Assembly (NCBI GenBank): GCA_963556255.1
Contig: OY744616.1
Coordinates: forward strand, 2,719,831-2,783,830
Source: Allolobophora icterica
Lineage: Eukaryota > Annelida > Clitellata > Crassiclitellata > Lumbricidae
DNA: 64,000 nt
Reading direction: 5' to 3'
Made by a program: the position numbers and the translations under genes. Positions 31,282-39,745 of this stretch are shown here, piece after piece. The notes beneath the pieces are model-generated. The model was not told the DNA's origin. It searched no databases and saw only the letters and a program-made list of their open reading frames with translations. Positions within the stretch are counted from its first letter, which is position 1. Each line of letters begins with the position of its first letter.

Positions 31282-31854
31282 ATGAAAACTGAATACGTTG
31301 CGTTCGGCCTTTCACTGACCGAAGGGCAAAAGCAAACATTGGCTAAAGCTGCGCGCGCCGGCACTGGTGCCACGATCCGACTCGCTCATGGCCAGCTTCG
31401 TGGAGACGATAAGCTCGCGCTCACAAAAGTTCAAGCCGCCCGAATAGCGAAGAAGATTTCGGAAGGCGTTGGCATGGAGCTGAGATTCACCAAAACGCAA
31501 TTGAAAAAGATGACAAAATCGGGCGGATTTCTTCCACTACTGGCTCTCCTCCCGCTGATTTTTGGCGGGTTAACCGCGGTGGGTGCCGCGGCTGGAGGGG
31601 CCGCCGAGGTGGCAAAGGCCGTGCACAACAAACAGGCCAGCGATGCAGAGGCTCTGCGCAAGAAACAGGCCAGCGATGCCGCCCAAGCCGAGAAAAAACG
31701 GATCGACGACGCGGCTTTAGCAGAGGCCGCGCGTCATAATCGCGAACTCGAAGCTCAGGTCCGCGGAACCGGTTTATATCTCGGGCGCGAGACTCGTGGT
31801 GGTTGTTGTCCAATGTGTAAAGGATCGGGTCTCTACATTGGGCAAAAAAACTAA
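31282..31854 (+). CDS. pX-like virion membrane protein
   Basis: The 190-aa protein has an N-terminal repeat-like region of basic helices (LTEGQKQTLAKAARAG, TIRLAHGQL, LRFTKTQLKKM), then a hydrophobic Gly/Ala membrane segment at 82-108 (FLPLLALLPLIFGGLTAVG) and an Ala-rich coiled coil (112-158). The tail carries two copies of a G(T/S)GLY(L/I)G motif (162-168, 181-187), each resembling an adenain site, and Cys175, Cys176 and Cys179. This is the layout of the pX/membrane protein of adintoviruses. The last codons form a -1 frameshift heptamer just before the stop, leading into the protease frame. Confidence 0.75.
   Translation: MKTEYVAFGLSLTEGQKQTLAKAARAGTGATIRLAHGQLRGDDKLALTKVQAARIAKKISEGVGMELRFTKTQLKKMTKSGGFLPLLALLPLIFGGLTAVGAAAGGAAEVAKAVHNKQASDAEALRKKQASDAAQAEKKRIDDAALAEAARHNRELEAQVRGTGLYLGRETRGGCCPMCKGSGLYIGQKN
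31845..31851 (+). promoter_or_regulatory. Putative -1 ribosomal frameshift site (A AAA AAC)
   Basis: In the pX-like frame the codons read CAA AAA AAC TAA, so the heptamer A-AAA-AAC is correctly phased one codon before the stop. A -1 slip enters frame 31848, which is the protease frame and is open from 31821 to 32225. Twelve bases downstream a perfect 7-bp stem (GCAACTT 31864-31870 with AAGTTGC 31882-31888) could act as stimulator. The same heptamer serves some retroviral gag-pro junctions. Function here is inferred. Confidence 0.65.
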
Positions 31855-32225
31855 AACCTCTTAGCAACTTCGACATAGAGAAAGTTGCCAGAGCGCTGCC
31901 GCATTTCCGCGGTGTTTTCATGCGAGATGGTCTGCCAGCCGTGGCTCGTGAGAAGGAGTGTGGAGTTGTTAATTTAGATTCCGGTTCCGGCGATGGTACT
32001 CACTGGGTCGCCTATTGGATAGATGGACCTACAGCCGTCTATTTTGATAGTTATGGGCTGGATCCACCTCTCGAAATTTCTCGATATTTAAAAAATCCTA
32101 TAAGAACTCAAACATTTCAGCTACAGGGGCCCGATGATGTCGTATGTGGTCATCTCTGTCTACTCGTTCTAAGAGAGCTCGCTGCTGGAAAGAATTTTGA
32201 AGATATCGTGCTTGACTTATGTTAG
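31851..32225 (+). CDS. Adenain-like (C5) maturation protease
   Basis: The first ATG is at 31920 (101 aa). The conserved start of adintoviral proteases (NFDIEKVARALPHFRGVF) is encoded upstream at about 31866-31919 without any ATG, so the call begins at the frameshift entry. Counting from 31920, catalytic residues are His28 (GDGTHWVAY), Asp43 (YFDSYG) and Cys76 (VVCGHLC), with Gln67 or Gln69 for the oxyanion hole. It would trim virion proteins during maturation; GxG sites occur in the pVI-like and pX-like products. The next gene begins 28 bp after its stop. The likely way of expression is as a C-terminal extension of the pX-like protein. Confidence 0.85.
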   Translation, partial: LKPLSNFDIEKVARALPHFRGVFMRDGLPAVAREKECGVVNLDSGSGDGTHWVAYWIDGPTAVYFDSYGLDPPLEISRYLKNPIRTQTFQLQGPDDVVCGHLCLLVLRELAAGKNFEDIVLDLC

Positions 32226-32253
32226 ACTTCCGTCACCCTTTTTTGTATAAAAA
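32226..32253 (+). promoter_or_regulatory. TATAAAAA abutting the fibre start codon
   Basis: TATAAAAA (32246-32253) directly touches the ATG at 32254. A similar TATAAAAAA precedes the 201-aa gene (36518-36526). Such close placement does not fit a normal pol II TATA box for this start and may be a Kozak-like A run or a distinct late signal. Confidence 0.35.
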
Positions 32254-33426
32254 ATGCCGGTTGATAAATTTGGAAGAGACGGTGGAGGTGGGGTGGGAGG
32301 GGGGCAGATAAGCGCCGCTGGGCTCGTCCACAAAGCGGGTGATACCATGATGGGAATTCTGTCGGCAGGAGGTTTTCGGCTGACAAACGTGGGAACGCCC
32401 ACGATGGAAACAGACGCCGCGACAAAGGCTTATGCGGACATCGTAGATCAGGACAACTTACAAATCACCGGTGGAACGATGTCTGGCGTTCTAAAAATGG
32501 GTGGTCACAAAGTTACTGGGCTGCCCACAGACACAGCAACGTCCGATAGCGACGCTGCGAGTTGGGCACAAGTGGTACGATACGCGGACCAGAAGGCGAC
32601 CGCGGCCGAAAATCATGCAGACCAAAAACTTATCGATGCCAGGCAGTACACGGACGAGAAGAATGCGGGGCTGAGAGATTCTGTTAGGCGGTATGCAGAT
32701 GACAAGGACCTTATTGTTAAAAGTTATGTTAACGAGCAAGATGTTATCGTCAGGAATGCGTGCGTGCTCAAATCAGGCGGCGTAATGACTGGAAGTTTAG
32801 TTATGGGTGGCCACCGAGTTACTGGGCTCCCAACAGAAATTTCAGGATCCGATAGCGACGCAGCGAGTTGGAAACAAGTGTCAACAGCGGTCGCTGGCGC
32901 TCTAGTAAAACTCGATAGAGTACCAACGGAGTCGTTGCATGTGGTGAATAAGCGGTATGTAGATTCCCGCGACGCTTCTTACAGACAGTACGTGGATGAG
33001 AAGGTCACCACCGCTAGAAGATATGTGGACGAGAAGCATGCTATCGTAAGAGGCGGGCATGTGCTCAAAACCGGCGATTCTATGACTGGTGATTTGACCA
33101 TGGGTGGAAAAAGAGTGACTGGGCTGCCAACAGAAATTCCAGGATCTGATAGCGACGCCGCGAGTTTGAAACAGGTTACGCAGCTGATCAGCAACGCCAC
33201 TAAGAATAATGACACGGCGCCGGCTGGACCAAAGTACTTGACTAACAAACGGTATGTGGACGCGAAAAACGCTGAGATTGGAGCTTCAGTTAGACTCTAT
33301 GCGGACCAGAAAGCTGAAGCTGCTAAGAGGTACGCCAACGAGCAAGATGTTATCGTTAGGAGCGCATGCGTGCTTAAAGCTGGTGATGCAATGACTGGTG
33401 ATTTAATCATGGGCGGTAAAAGAGTT
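32254..33426 (+). pseudogene. Fibre-like protein, N-terminal part (cut by LINE)
   Basis: This gives 391 codons before the LINE. It starts with a Gly-rich segment and then carries four or more copies of a phage-tail-fibre-like unit: MTG.L.MGG..VTGLPT....SDSDAAS, each followed by RYVDEK / YADQK-type helices. Such units form trimeric beta/coiled-coil shafts in phage and virus fibres. The C-terminal part of the gene is at 34954-35961 in the same frame. The shaft plus lectin-like tip suggests a host-attachment fibre. The junction is described only; the LINE introduces stops soon after the last shaft unit. Confidence 0.75.
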
Positions 33427-34953
33427 AATAATAATAATAATAATAATAAGACGATTTATATAGCGCCGCAGCACAGCCGAGGCCGAAGAAAAGGGCGCTG
33501 TACATAAGTTACAAAAGTTGGCAGTCGTATGAAAGTTTAAAAAGATATGTCTTCAGCTGTGATTTAAATGACTCCAGCGATGGTGCATTCCTAACGTGGT
33601 CAGGAAGATTGTTCCACGCAGTGGGTCCCGTAACAGCGAAGGAAGAGTCGCCAAGTCTCGTAGAAGACCGCGGTACTTGTAATTGATTTTTTGTTGACGA
33701 TCGTAGCCGACATCTGTTCTGGTTGTCTGCCACACGAACGCAGAAATCCGAGATGTAATTTGGCATGAGGTGATGCAGTGCTTTATACGTGATCAGGCAC
33801 AGTTTGTACGTTATCCGCTGAGGAACGCGCAGCCAGTGAAGGTTGTCGCGCAGCAGATCAGTGATATGATCAGATGGTGTCCGGCCATATATGAGTCGTG
33901 CAGCACAGTTAAGCACCGACTGTATTCGATCTAGTTGACAAGTCGGCAGGCCCGCCAGTAGGCTATTGCAGTAGTCAACCCTGGAGACTATGAAGCTGTT
34001 GACCAAGATGACGGCCGTTGAGGTTGGAAGGAATCTGCGTATGGTTTTAATACGCCGCAGTTGGTAGAAGCAGCCTCGAACGAGTTGACTCACATGGTCC
34101 GTCATGGTCATACAGCTGTCAAAGTGGACTCCAAGGTTGCGAATGGTGTCAGCTGGTTGAATTTCTGCATCACCAAGGGTGAAGGTACTGCCGGTAAGTA
34201 GATGGCGACGCCGGAAGGTGGTACACCATAAGAACTCGGTCTTTGATGGATTGAGTTTGAGACGGTTAGACGCCATCCACTCTGAGATGCGTTCGATACA
34301 CAGCAGCACTCTCTGCTTCAGCTCAGCGGTTTGTGATGGTTCACAGAAGAAGTAAAGCTGTGTATCATCTGCATAGCAGTGGTGGAGGAGGCCATGTGCT
34401 TCTATGATTCTCTCCAGATCGGCCGTATATAGTATAAACAGGAGAGGGCCAAGAACTGAACCTTGTGGAACACCGCATGTTACTAGCCTAGGTGTCGTCT
34501 CCTCCCCTGCCAAATGAACGGATTGTGTACGTCCTCTTATATATGATTCAAGCCAACTGAGCGCTCTATCCTTGATTCCAAAGGAGCACGAGAGTCGCTG
34601 AAGTAAGATGTTGTGGTCAACTGTGTCGAATGCAGCTGACATATCAAGTAGTGACAGAAGCGCCAGTTGGCCTGAATCTATGGCACTGACTAGGTCCGAG
34701 AACACCTTAAGGAGCGCAGTCTCGGTGGAATGACCACGCCTGTAGGCAGACTGGAACCGAGGAAGAAGGCGAGATTCAGACAGGTACTCGGTCAGCTGGT
34801 GGTTGGCAATACGCTCCAGTACTTTTGATACGAACGTTAGATTTGAGACCGGTCTGAAGTTCGCAGGTGACGATTCATCGGCTCCAGCTTTCTTAAGGAG
34901 TGGCTTGACCGTTGCGTGTTTCCATTTGGACGGGAAACGGCCGATGGCTCCCT
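33427..34953 (-). mobile_element. 5'-truncated L2/CR1-like LINE inside the fibre gene
   Basis: The minus-strand frame 34705-33509 (398 aa) encodes RT motifs LLDMSAAFDTVDH, CGVPQGSVLGPLLFILY and YADDTQLY, then SRVDYCNSLLAGL and the C-terminal AVTGPTAWNNLP. The 3' end at the left has CGCTATATAAATCG-like sequence and an (AAT)n tail (33427-33450). The 5' endonuclease part is missing. Both borders fall between codons of the fibre frame, and no clear target duplication is visible; GGCTCCCTAC is repeated twice near 34946-34967. Confidence 0.9.
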
Positions 34954-35961
34954 ACCGGGCTCCCTACGAGCGCAGCAACGTCCGAAAGCGACGCGGCGAG
35001 TATGGCACAAGTATCGAAGCTGATCGCCGACAACATGACAAAGAGTGATAGAGTACCAACAGAACCGTTGCATGTGGCAAATAAACGATACGTTGACGTG
35101 AAAAATGCTGATATTGGGGCTTCCGTTAGACTCTATGCGGACCAGAAAGCTGAAGCTGCTAAGAGGTACGCCAATGAGCAAGATGCTATCGTTATGAACG
35201 CCTGCGTGTTCAAATCCGGCAGTACCATGACCGGTGATCTGGCTATGGGTGGTAAAAGAGTGACTGGGCTCCCAACAGAAATTTCAGGATCCGATAGCGA
35301 CGCTGTGAGTTTTAAACAAGTGACGCGGCTGATCACCATCGCCACTACGAATAATGATACGGTGCCGGCTGGACCAAAGTACTTGACTAACAAACGGTAT
35401 GTAGACAACGAGATAGCTACTGAAAGGCGATACGCGCAGAATATCAAGATTCTCAACTACAGCGGCCATATTCCGCCCCTATCCAGAAACGTTTCCGAAA
35501 CGGGTTTTATTGCCTCAGCCAACGAATCTTTACCCACTAACCCGCCTCATATGGCATTCAACTCGGGTGTGAGAGGTGAGTGGAAGACGGCGTCCACATC
35601 GAGAGTTGATACTACGGAAACTTGGCTACAGATTGAATGCCCGACGGCTGTGCGAGTATGGAAGGTTAGTCTGGCTGGGGGATCTAGTCCTACTGCACCA
35701 CGTATCACGTCCTGGAAGATTTATGGGACTCCATCCTATGCCGAACCTGGTAGAATTGTACACCAAACTCTCATGACCTCCAATGTTGCTTTGACTAATT
35801 CTGCACAAGAGTTCATCTTCACTACTAGCTTTGTCGACAACACAGAATTCAAAGCATTCAAGCTGGTGGTCTTGGCCACCAGCCCACCACAAGCTACTTT
35901 TGGAATATCCCACTTCCAGATCTATACATATTTTAGACACGGGGGACAGTCAATAGTATAG
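34954..35961 (+). pseudogene. Fibre-like protein, C-terminal part with discoidin-like domain
   Basis: The frame resumes at 34954 and gives 335 codons to the stop at 35961. It continues with two more shaft units (MGGKRVTGLPTEISGSDSDA near 35250-35305, RYVDVKNADIGASVRLYADQ) and ends in a region of about 165 residues. That region has FNSGVRGEWKTAS, ETWLQIECPTAVRVWKV, ITSWKIYGTP and FKAFKLVVL...FGISHFQIY. This pattern is that of an F5/8 type C (discoidin-like) sugar- or ligand-binding domain. An apparent ATG at 34912 lies within LINE sequence and is not the native start. Confidence 0.7.
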
Positions 35962-35967
35962 AAAAAT

Positions 35968-36522
35968 ATGACTGACACGCACTTCAAGATTCGAGGGTAT
36001 CTCCGTCAACACGGAGAAATAGACATGTGTAAATACAGCATAGACAGTCTAGGTGATGTAGGCCACTGGGGTTACGACATCCCAAAGCCCACCGCAGAGC
36101 TATTGACCGCGGTGCCTCAACAGCACATCGACTTCGTGTCTGACGATTACCACAACCGCGATATCTATACGGCGGCCGGAACGGTAACCACCAGTGCGTG
36201 GCAAATTCTTCCATTGACCGCTGCGCGTTTTCCGTGTATAAGTTTGCAAACCACCAATGAGGGGGTTTCGTTAGAGTGCGGGTTCTGGAAGCTTACAGTC
36301 TTTGGTGTTTGCGGCGGTGATGCAACAGTTCGCGTTATAGCACCGGCAGCTGGTGGTGGTAGCATCGATCGTACAGTCGATATTTCAAGTGGGCAATTTG
36401 ATGCAGCTAGGGCAATATTCATTCCAGGACAAACGAGTTTTAGAATTGAAGGCAAAAAGAGAGGCGTTGAAAGTACTTCATCTATCGACTTAAACGTAAC
36501 TTTACTAATAGAGCAACTATAA
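35968..36522 (+). CDS. Uncharacterised beta-rich Maverick protein
   Basis: The 184-aa protein starts 6 bp after the fibre stop. It has no signal peptide or membrane segment. The second half (about 85-184) alternates hydrophobic and polar residues with Gly turns (LECGFWKLTVFGVCGGDATV, IFIPGQTSFRIEG, IDLNVTLLIEQL), suggesting a beta sandwich. Its position directly behind the fibre gene suggests a fibre accessory, cement or second attachment protein. Not a family I recognise. Confidence 0.65.
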   Translation: MTDTHFKIRGYLRQHGEIDMCKYSIDSLGDVGHWGYDIPKPTAELLTAVPQQHIDFVSDDYHNRDIYTAAGTVTTSAWQILPLTAARFPCISLQTTNEGVSLECGFWKLTVFGVCGGDATVRVIAPAAGGGSIDRTVDISSGQFDAARAIFIPGQTSFRIEGKKRGVESTSSIDLNVTLLIEQL

Positions 36523-36529
36523 AAAAACA

Positions 36530-37135
36530 ATGTCTTTGTATCCAACGCTTACGGAGCCGACAATTTCGTCAGACACGAAGTCGCAGACGTTTCGTCTGCA
36601 GAAGATTGGTGAAGTAGAAGCATTCCTGAGATCTGAGGCGATAAGTCGAGGACAACTGTGCAAAAAGTATAAGAGGGTTGTGGATGTTGCTAATGGGGCC
36701 TCGGCCGGCCTTGCTATGGTGAGTCTTGGAACTGGGGTGGGTGGGGCAGCTATGTTAGCCACTGGTATTGGTTTTATTCCTGGCATTGTTCTGGAGAGTT
36801 TAGCCATAGCGACCAGTTTTCTGGATATTATTGGAAATGTTATTAGTAGAAGTTTTGTTGCTAAAGCTTCAAAACACGACGAAATTTGTATTTTGGCGGA
36901 GAGTAAGCTAAACACAGTTCATGACCACATTTCTAAGGCGCTGGAGGACACGGCTATTAGCGATGAAGAGTATAAGCTTATTCTGGGAGAGGAGGAGAAA
37001 TATAGAACGATGAAACGTGATATACAAAGCAAGAATGGAAAAAAAGAGTTGCCGAGTCAAAGCAAAGACCAGATGGTGGCAGAACTAATAAAGAAACTAA
37101 CCAGCGCTGGGTCTTCTCCGCGAACCGCGATATAA
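36530..37135 (+). CDS. Uncharacterised Maverick membrane protein
   Basis: The 201-aa protein begins 7 bp after the previous stop. Amphipathic helical N-terminus (FRLQKIGEVEAFLRSEAISR, 21-40), then a long Gly/Ala-rich hydrophobic stretch (56-106) that could form two membrane helices with a GxGxGG-type turn, then a charged C-terminal helix region (115-170) and a Ser-rich tail. This helix-hairpin-helix style resembles conserved last-gene proteins of other Polintons, but I cannot name it. It is the final gene before the right TIR. Confidence 0.65.
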   Translation: MSLYPTLTEPTISSDTKSQTFRLQKIGEVEAFLRSEAISRGQLCKKYKRVVDVANGASAGLAMVSLGTGVGGAAMLATGIGFIPGIVLESLAIATSFLDIIGNVISRSFVAKASKHDEICILAESKLNTVHDHISKALEDTAISDEEYKLILGEEEKYRTMKRDIQSKNGKKELPSQSKDQMVAELIKKLTSAGSSPRTAI

Positions 37136-37264
37136 AAATTTTCATCCTTGGTGGTTGGAGTAGTGAGTCTGTAATTCCTAGCGCACCACCGCCGTACGAT
37201 TAGTGGGCTACAATGTTTACCACCACACACACACGAGTTTGAGCCGGCCTCGTGGGAGGGTCTC
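37136..37264. other. Spacer between last gene and right TIR
   Basis: Contains a short (CA)n run and an inverted GGCCGG pair next to the TIR. No gene. No clear polyadenylation signal. Confidence 0.5.
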
Positions 37265-37577
37265 GGCCGGCAGCAAACGACACTTTCACGGTTTGATGTG
37301 TTAAGGCAATCCGTGATCCTTATTTTTTGGCTTTGGCCGAATCGGCTTAGAGACTTTATATCAAATCACTTCCATTGAGCCTGTTTTAAAGATCTACTTA
37401 ACACCATGATTCAAAAGACTTCTAAGCCACGATAGCCACAGACACTGCTTGGAAGCCGATCGTTGATAAGGGTCTGTGGGTCCTGTAGGCCTCTGTGGAC
37501 CCTTTTTCTGTATAGGCAGTCTTTATATCAAGCAGCTTTTTGTAGCTCCTGCGCTCAAAACCCCACTTCTAATCTAC
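37265..37577 (-). repeat. Maverick right terminal inverted repeat
   Basis: Inverted match of 17635-17947. It reads CTAATCTAC at the outer end. Confidence 0.95.
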
Positions 37578-37583
37578 TGAAGT
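37578..37583. other. Target-site duplication, right copy (TGAAGT)
   Basis: Matches 17629-17634. The first T also completes the terminal CTACT that mirrors the left AGTAG, so the exact border has a one-base ambiguity. Confidence 0.85.
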
Positions 37584-38021
37584 CTTTGGGAAGTTCAACA
37601 CTTCGTACAAGTTTCGCGTCTTGATCGTAAATCTCCAAGACATAGAACACACCTGGAAATCCCCTCAGCACCAATAGATGATTGTCATTTGTTACTGACA
37701 AACTCTCAACTAATGGTACTTCTGACAACCATTTGTCAGCTGTATTTTTAACTGTATCTATCTTCCAGATGCATTCGCCATTCGGGTCATAGAAATAAAT
37801 AGTGCTTGTGTTTTCAATGCCAACCATGTAGCGAGGCCAACCAATCGCTTCCTCAAGTACAGTTATCATTAGCAGATCGTGCGGAATGGCACCATCGTGA
37901 ACTTGTATGTGCTCTTCGCCCGGGAAAAGACATACTACGTAAATAAGATCTTTAATCTGGATCAGATCTCCAGCGTGACAAAGAGGTGTACTGAACTTCG
38001 AGATGGAACTGATGGTGTACA
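37578..38021 (-). pseudogene. Host propeller-like gene, 5' half of the split exon
   Basis: The minus strand is open from a splice acceptor (TTCAATTGTAG, exon starts 38021) to the Maverick insertion. It encodes propeller-like strands (GDLIQIKDLIYVVCLFPGEE, IYFYDPNGECIWKID, LVLRGFPGVFYVLEIYD). The last host codons give LPKDFS, and the other half (17634 downward) continues in frame with YAFDAV once one TGAAGT is removed. With the transposon present the frame stops after a few TIR codons. It also matches the style of the 3' half, a repeated wWNLxDL/xYDxxG blade. Confidence 0.75.
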
Positions 38022-38112
38022 CTACAATTGAAACCCATAAAAAGTATGAAGTGAAAATGATTCTAGAAGTAAAATATTGGTGGCCAGCTGTACTTGCGTC
38101 TCCAATTGAAAC

Positions 38113-38197
38113 CTTTCCTAGGCACGTTAAACTGTAATTTTCCGTTCTCCTGAATCAAGGCTACTCCATCGCTGTTGTGATCGTATATCAAGCGCAA
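38113..38197 (-). CDS. Probable upstream exon of the host propeller-like gene
   Basis: The minus strand encodes LIYDHNSDGVALIQENGKLQ followed by FNVPRK, in the style of the downstream blades. It ends at a donor GGAAAG/GTTTCA (exon end 38113). Splicing to 38021 keeps the frame (one base plus two). The 5' limit is uncertain. The intron would be about 91 bp. Confidence 0.45.
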
Positions 38198-38199
38198 TA

Positions 38200-38806
38200 T
38201 AATTCAAAAACCAGAATCACACCTAAAGAGATTCATTCATTCATTAATTAGGACATTTATATAGCGCCTTCTAGGAAGGCTACTCAGAGGCGCACCCGAT
38301 TCCAGCACGACTAACGGTTCAGTTTTTAATCTAGTATAAAATTTATCAGGAAAACCTAGGATAACCCGTTCCAGACCGCAACATTATTCTCGGCGCAGAT
38401 GTTCATCTAAAAAGCGTAAAATGTCAGTTTCTAATGAAGCACAAATGTTTTAAGTCCGACCTCCACGATCTAAAGCTACCGCATTGACAGTAAACCACAA
38501 TAATTATGACTCCAATTCATAATATGTGGGGGGGGGCAAACGTGTGGAAACCATTCGGAACTTAACCTTTGATAATTCCGACTCATAATGGAGTTTAAGT
38601 GCATCAATTGTTATCATTCATTCGGTTATTTATTAGTTCGTTGAGATCATTTATGTAGCGCCCTTCCGGGAGACTTGTGCCCTGATGTACTCCCAGCCCC
38701 AGCCCTGCATAATTAAAACTTTCTAGCATGAAAGTCGCACGAATATCTAGAACGTCGTTTAATTCTGGGCATTACACTTCATTATAGTTATTATACTAAG
38801 TAACAT
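38200..38806 (-). mobile_element. Two LINE 3'-end fragments
   Basis: Near 38229-38330 a (CATT)n tail precedes ATTTATATAGCGCCTTCTAG, followed by a GGAAGGCTACTCAGAGGCGC hairpin-like end. A second copy lies near 38640-38700 (ATTTATGTAGCGCCCTTCC). Both are minus-strand L2/CR1-like 3' ends without coding sequence. A G9 run lies at 38528-38537. No gene is seen between them. Confidence 0.6.
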
Positions 38807-39103
38807 TCAGTCATTTTGAGTAGCATTCAGAAGTGTACCGTCTGGCGTTTTCGAAGCTCGAGTTGATTTCAGTGCGTCAACTGTTGTCATGGCGACAGAG
38901 GATGATTTCTCGACTGCGGTGTGTAATGAAACTCGATTGCTTGTCGCTATTGGTGCTGCACTTTGTGAAGTAGTCAAAGTTATTTGAGTGTTTGAAGTCG
39001 CTTCTTTGTCAGTGATCTTCGGTGTCTGTGATCTTTCATTTGCCAAATCGTCGGTCGTTCTTTCAAAGCAAGTGTTCGTCAGTTGACAGTTTGCGTCACT
39101 CAT
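38807..39103 (-). CDS. Doubtful small ORF, Ser/Thr-rich
   Basis: A 98-aa frame from an ATG at 39103 has a Ser/Thr-rich, low-hydrophobic composition and no motif. It could be a first coding exon of an unknown gene or chance. No splice partner is identified. Confidence 0.2.
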   Translation of the reverse strand: MSDANCQLTNTCFERTTDDLANERSQTPKITDKEATSNTQITLTTSQSAAPIATSNRVSLHTAVEKSSSVAMTTVDALKSTRASKTPDGTLLNATQND

Positions 39104-39379
39104 TGTCTCTTGGTCACCTACAGCAAAGCAATATACTACAGCAAATACTTTCCATCATACAAACTGTAGACATGAAATGAACACGATGACGTATCCTGTA
39201 ACACGATTAACGTATAAATCTTTGTCAGTGGGATCGATTCTGCTTCGCTAATGTTTTTCTAAGCACAAATAGTTAACCTGTTTTGAATGAAAGAGATTGC
39301 ATTAACCAAACGCCGCAATGTCACTGGTTCTGTTTAATATCCTTTAAATTTAAACAGTTTTTCAAACGGCTTTAAACAG

Positions 39380-39745
39380 CCGTGGATGACGAGAGGCCTG
39401 TATAAGTCGAGCAGAAAGAAGGCCCTCATATACTTAAACTAAGTAAAAATTCCTATTCCTGCTAACAATAAGAAATTTATTGAATATAGGAATAAATTCA
39501 AAGCGATTCGATTGGCTGCGGAAAGGAACTACTATGAATGTATATTGAGTAAAAATTGTTATGTCCTCAAAAGAACATGGCATCTTATTCGCTCAATAAA
39601 AAAGCGGGGAACGTGATAGTAAGGTTACATCGCTAACAATTAATGGAAGTAAGAGTGATTACCCAGTAGATATGGCAAATGAAGCTAATAGATTTGAGTT
39701 TCGTAAAGAAGTAAAACTGTAAAGAAGAACAATTTACTTACTGAC
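39380..39745 (+). pseudogene. LINE polyprotein fragment (between EN and RT)
   Basis: Translated in the plus frame, 39470-39600 reads FIEYRNKFKAIRLAAERNYY followed by LKRTWHLIRSI. This is the conserved linker of jockey/CR1-like LINE ORF2 proteins. It is interrupted by stops soon after. Confidence 0.6.

Larger units (their letters stand above)
17635..37577 (+). mobile_element. Maverick/Polinton (adintovirus-like) element, 19.9 kb
   Basis: The element is bounded by 313-bp terminal inverted repeats starting AGTAGATTAG and by a 6-bp duplication TGAAGT. It encodes the set that defines the group: pPolB, rve integrase, packaging ATPase, adenain-like protease, hexon-like major capsid and penton-like minor capsid. 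It adds PLA2, pVI-like, pX-like and fibre-like genes. The left 2.6 kb has no convincing gene and holds repeats and putative promoter arrays. PolB and integrase converge; PLA2 and ATPase diverge; all virion genes then follow on the plus strand. One internal LINE (33427-34953) breaks the fibre gene. Other large frames are open. It could be called an endogenised adintovirus or a Polinton; the two names describe the same lineage of virus-like transposons. Confidence 0.95.

Noticed and set aside
34803..35048. Separate gene starting near 34803, or fibre start at 34912
   Set aside because: These starts lie inside LINE sequence; the native fibre codons begin at 34954.
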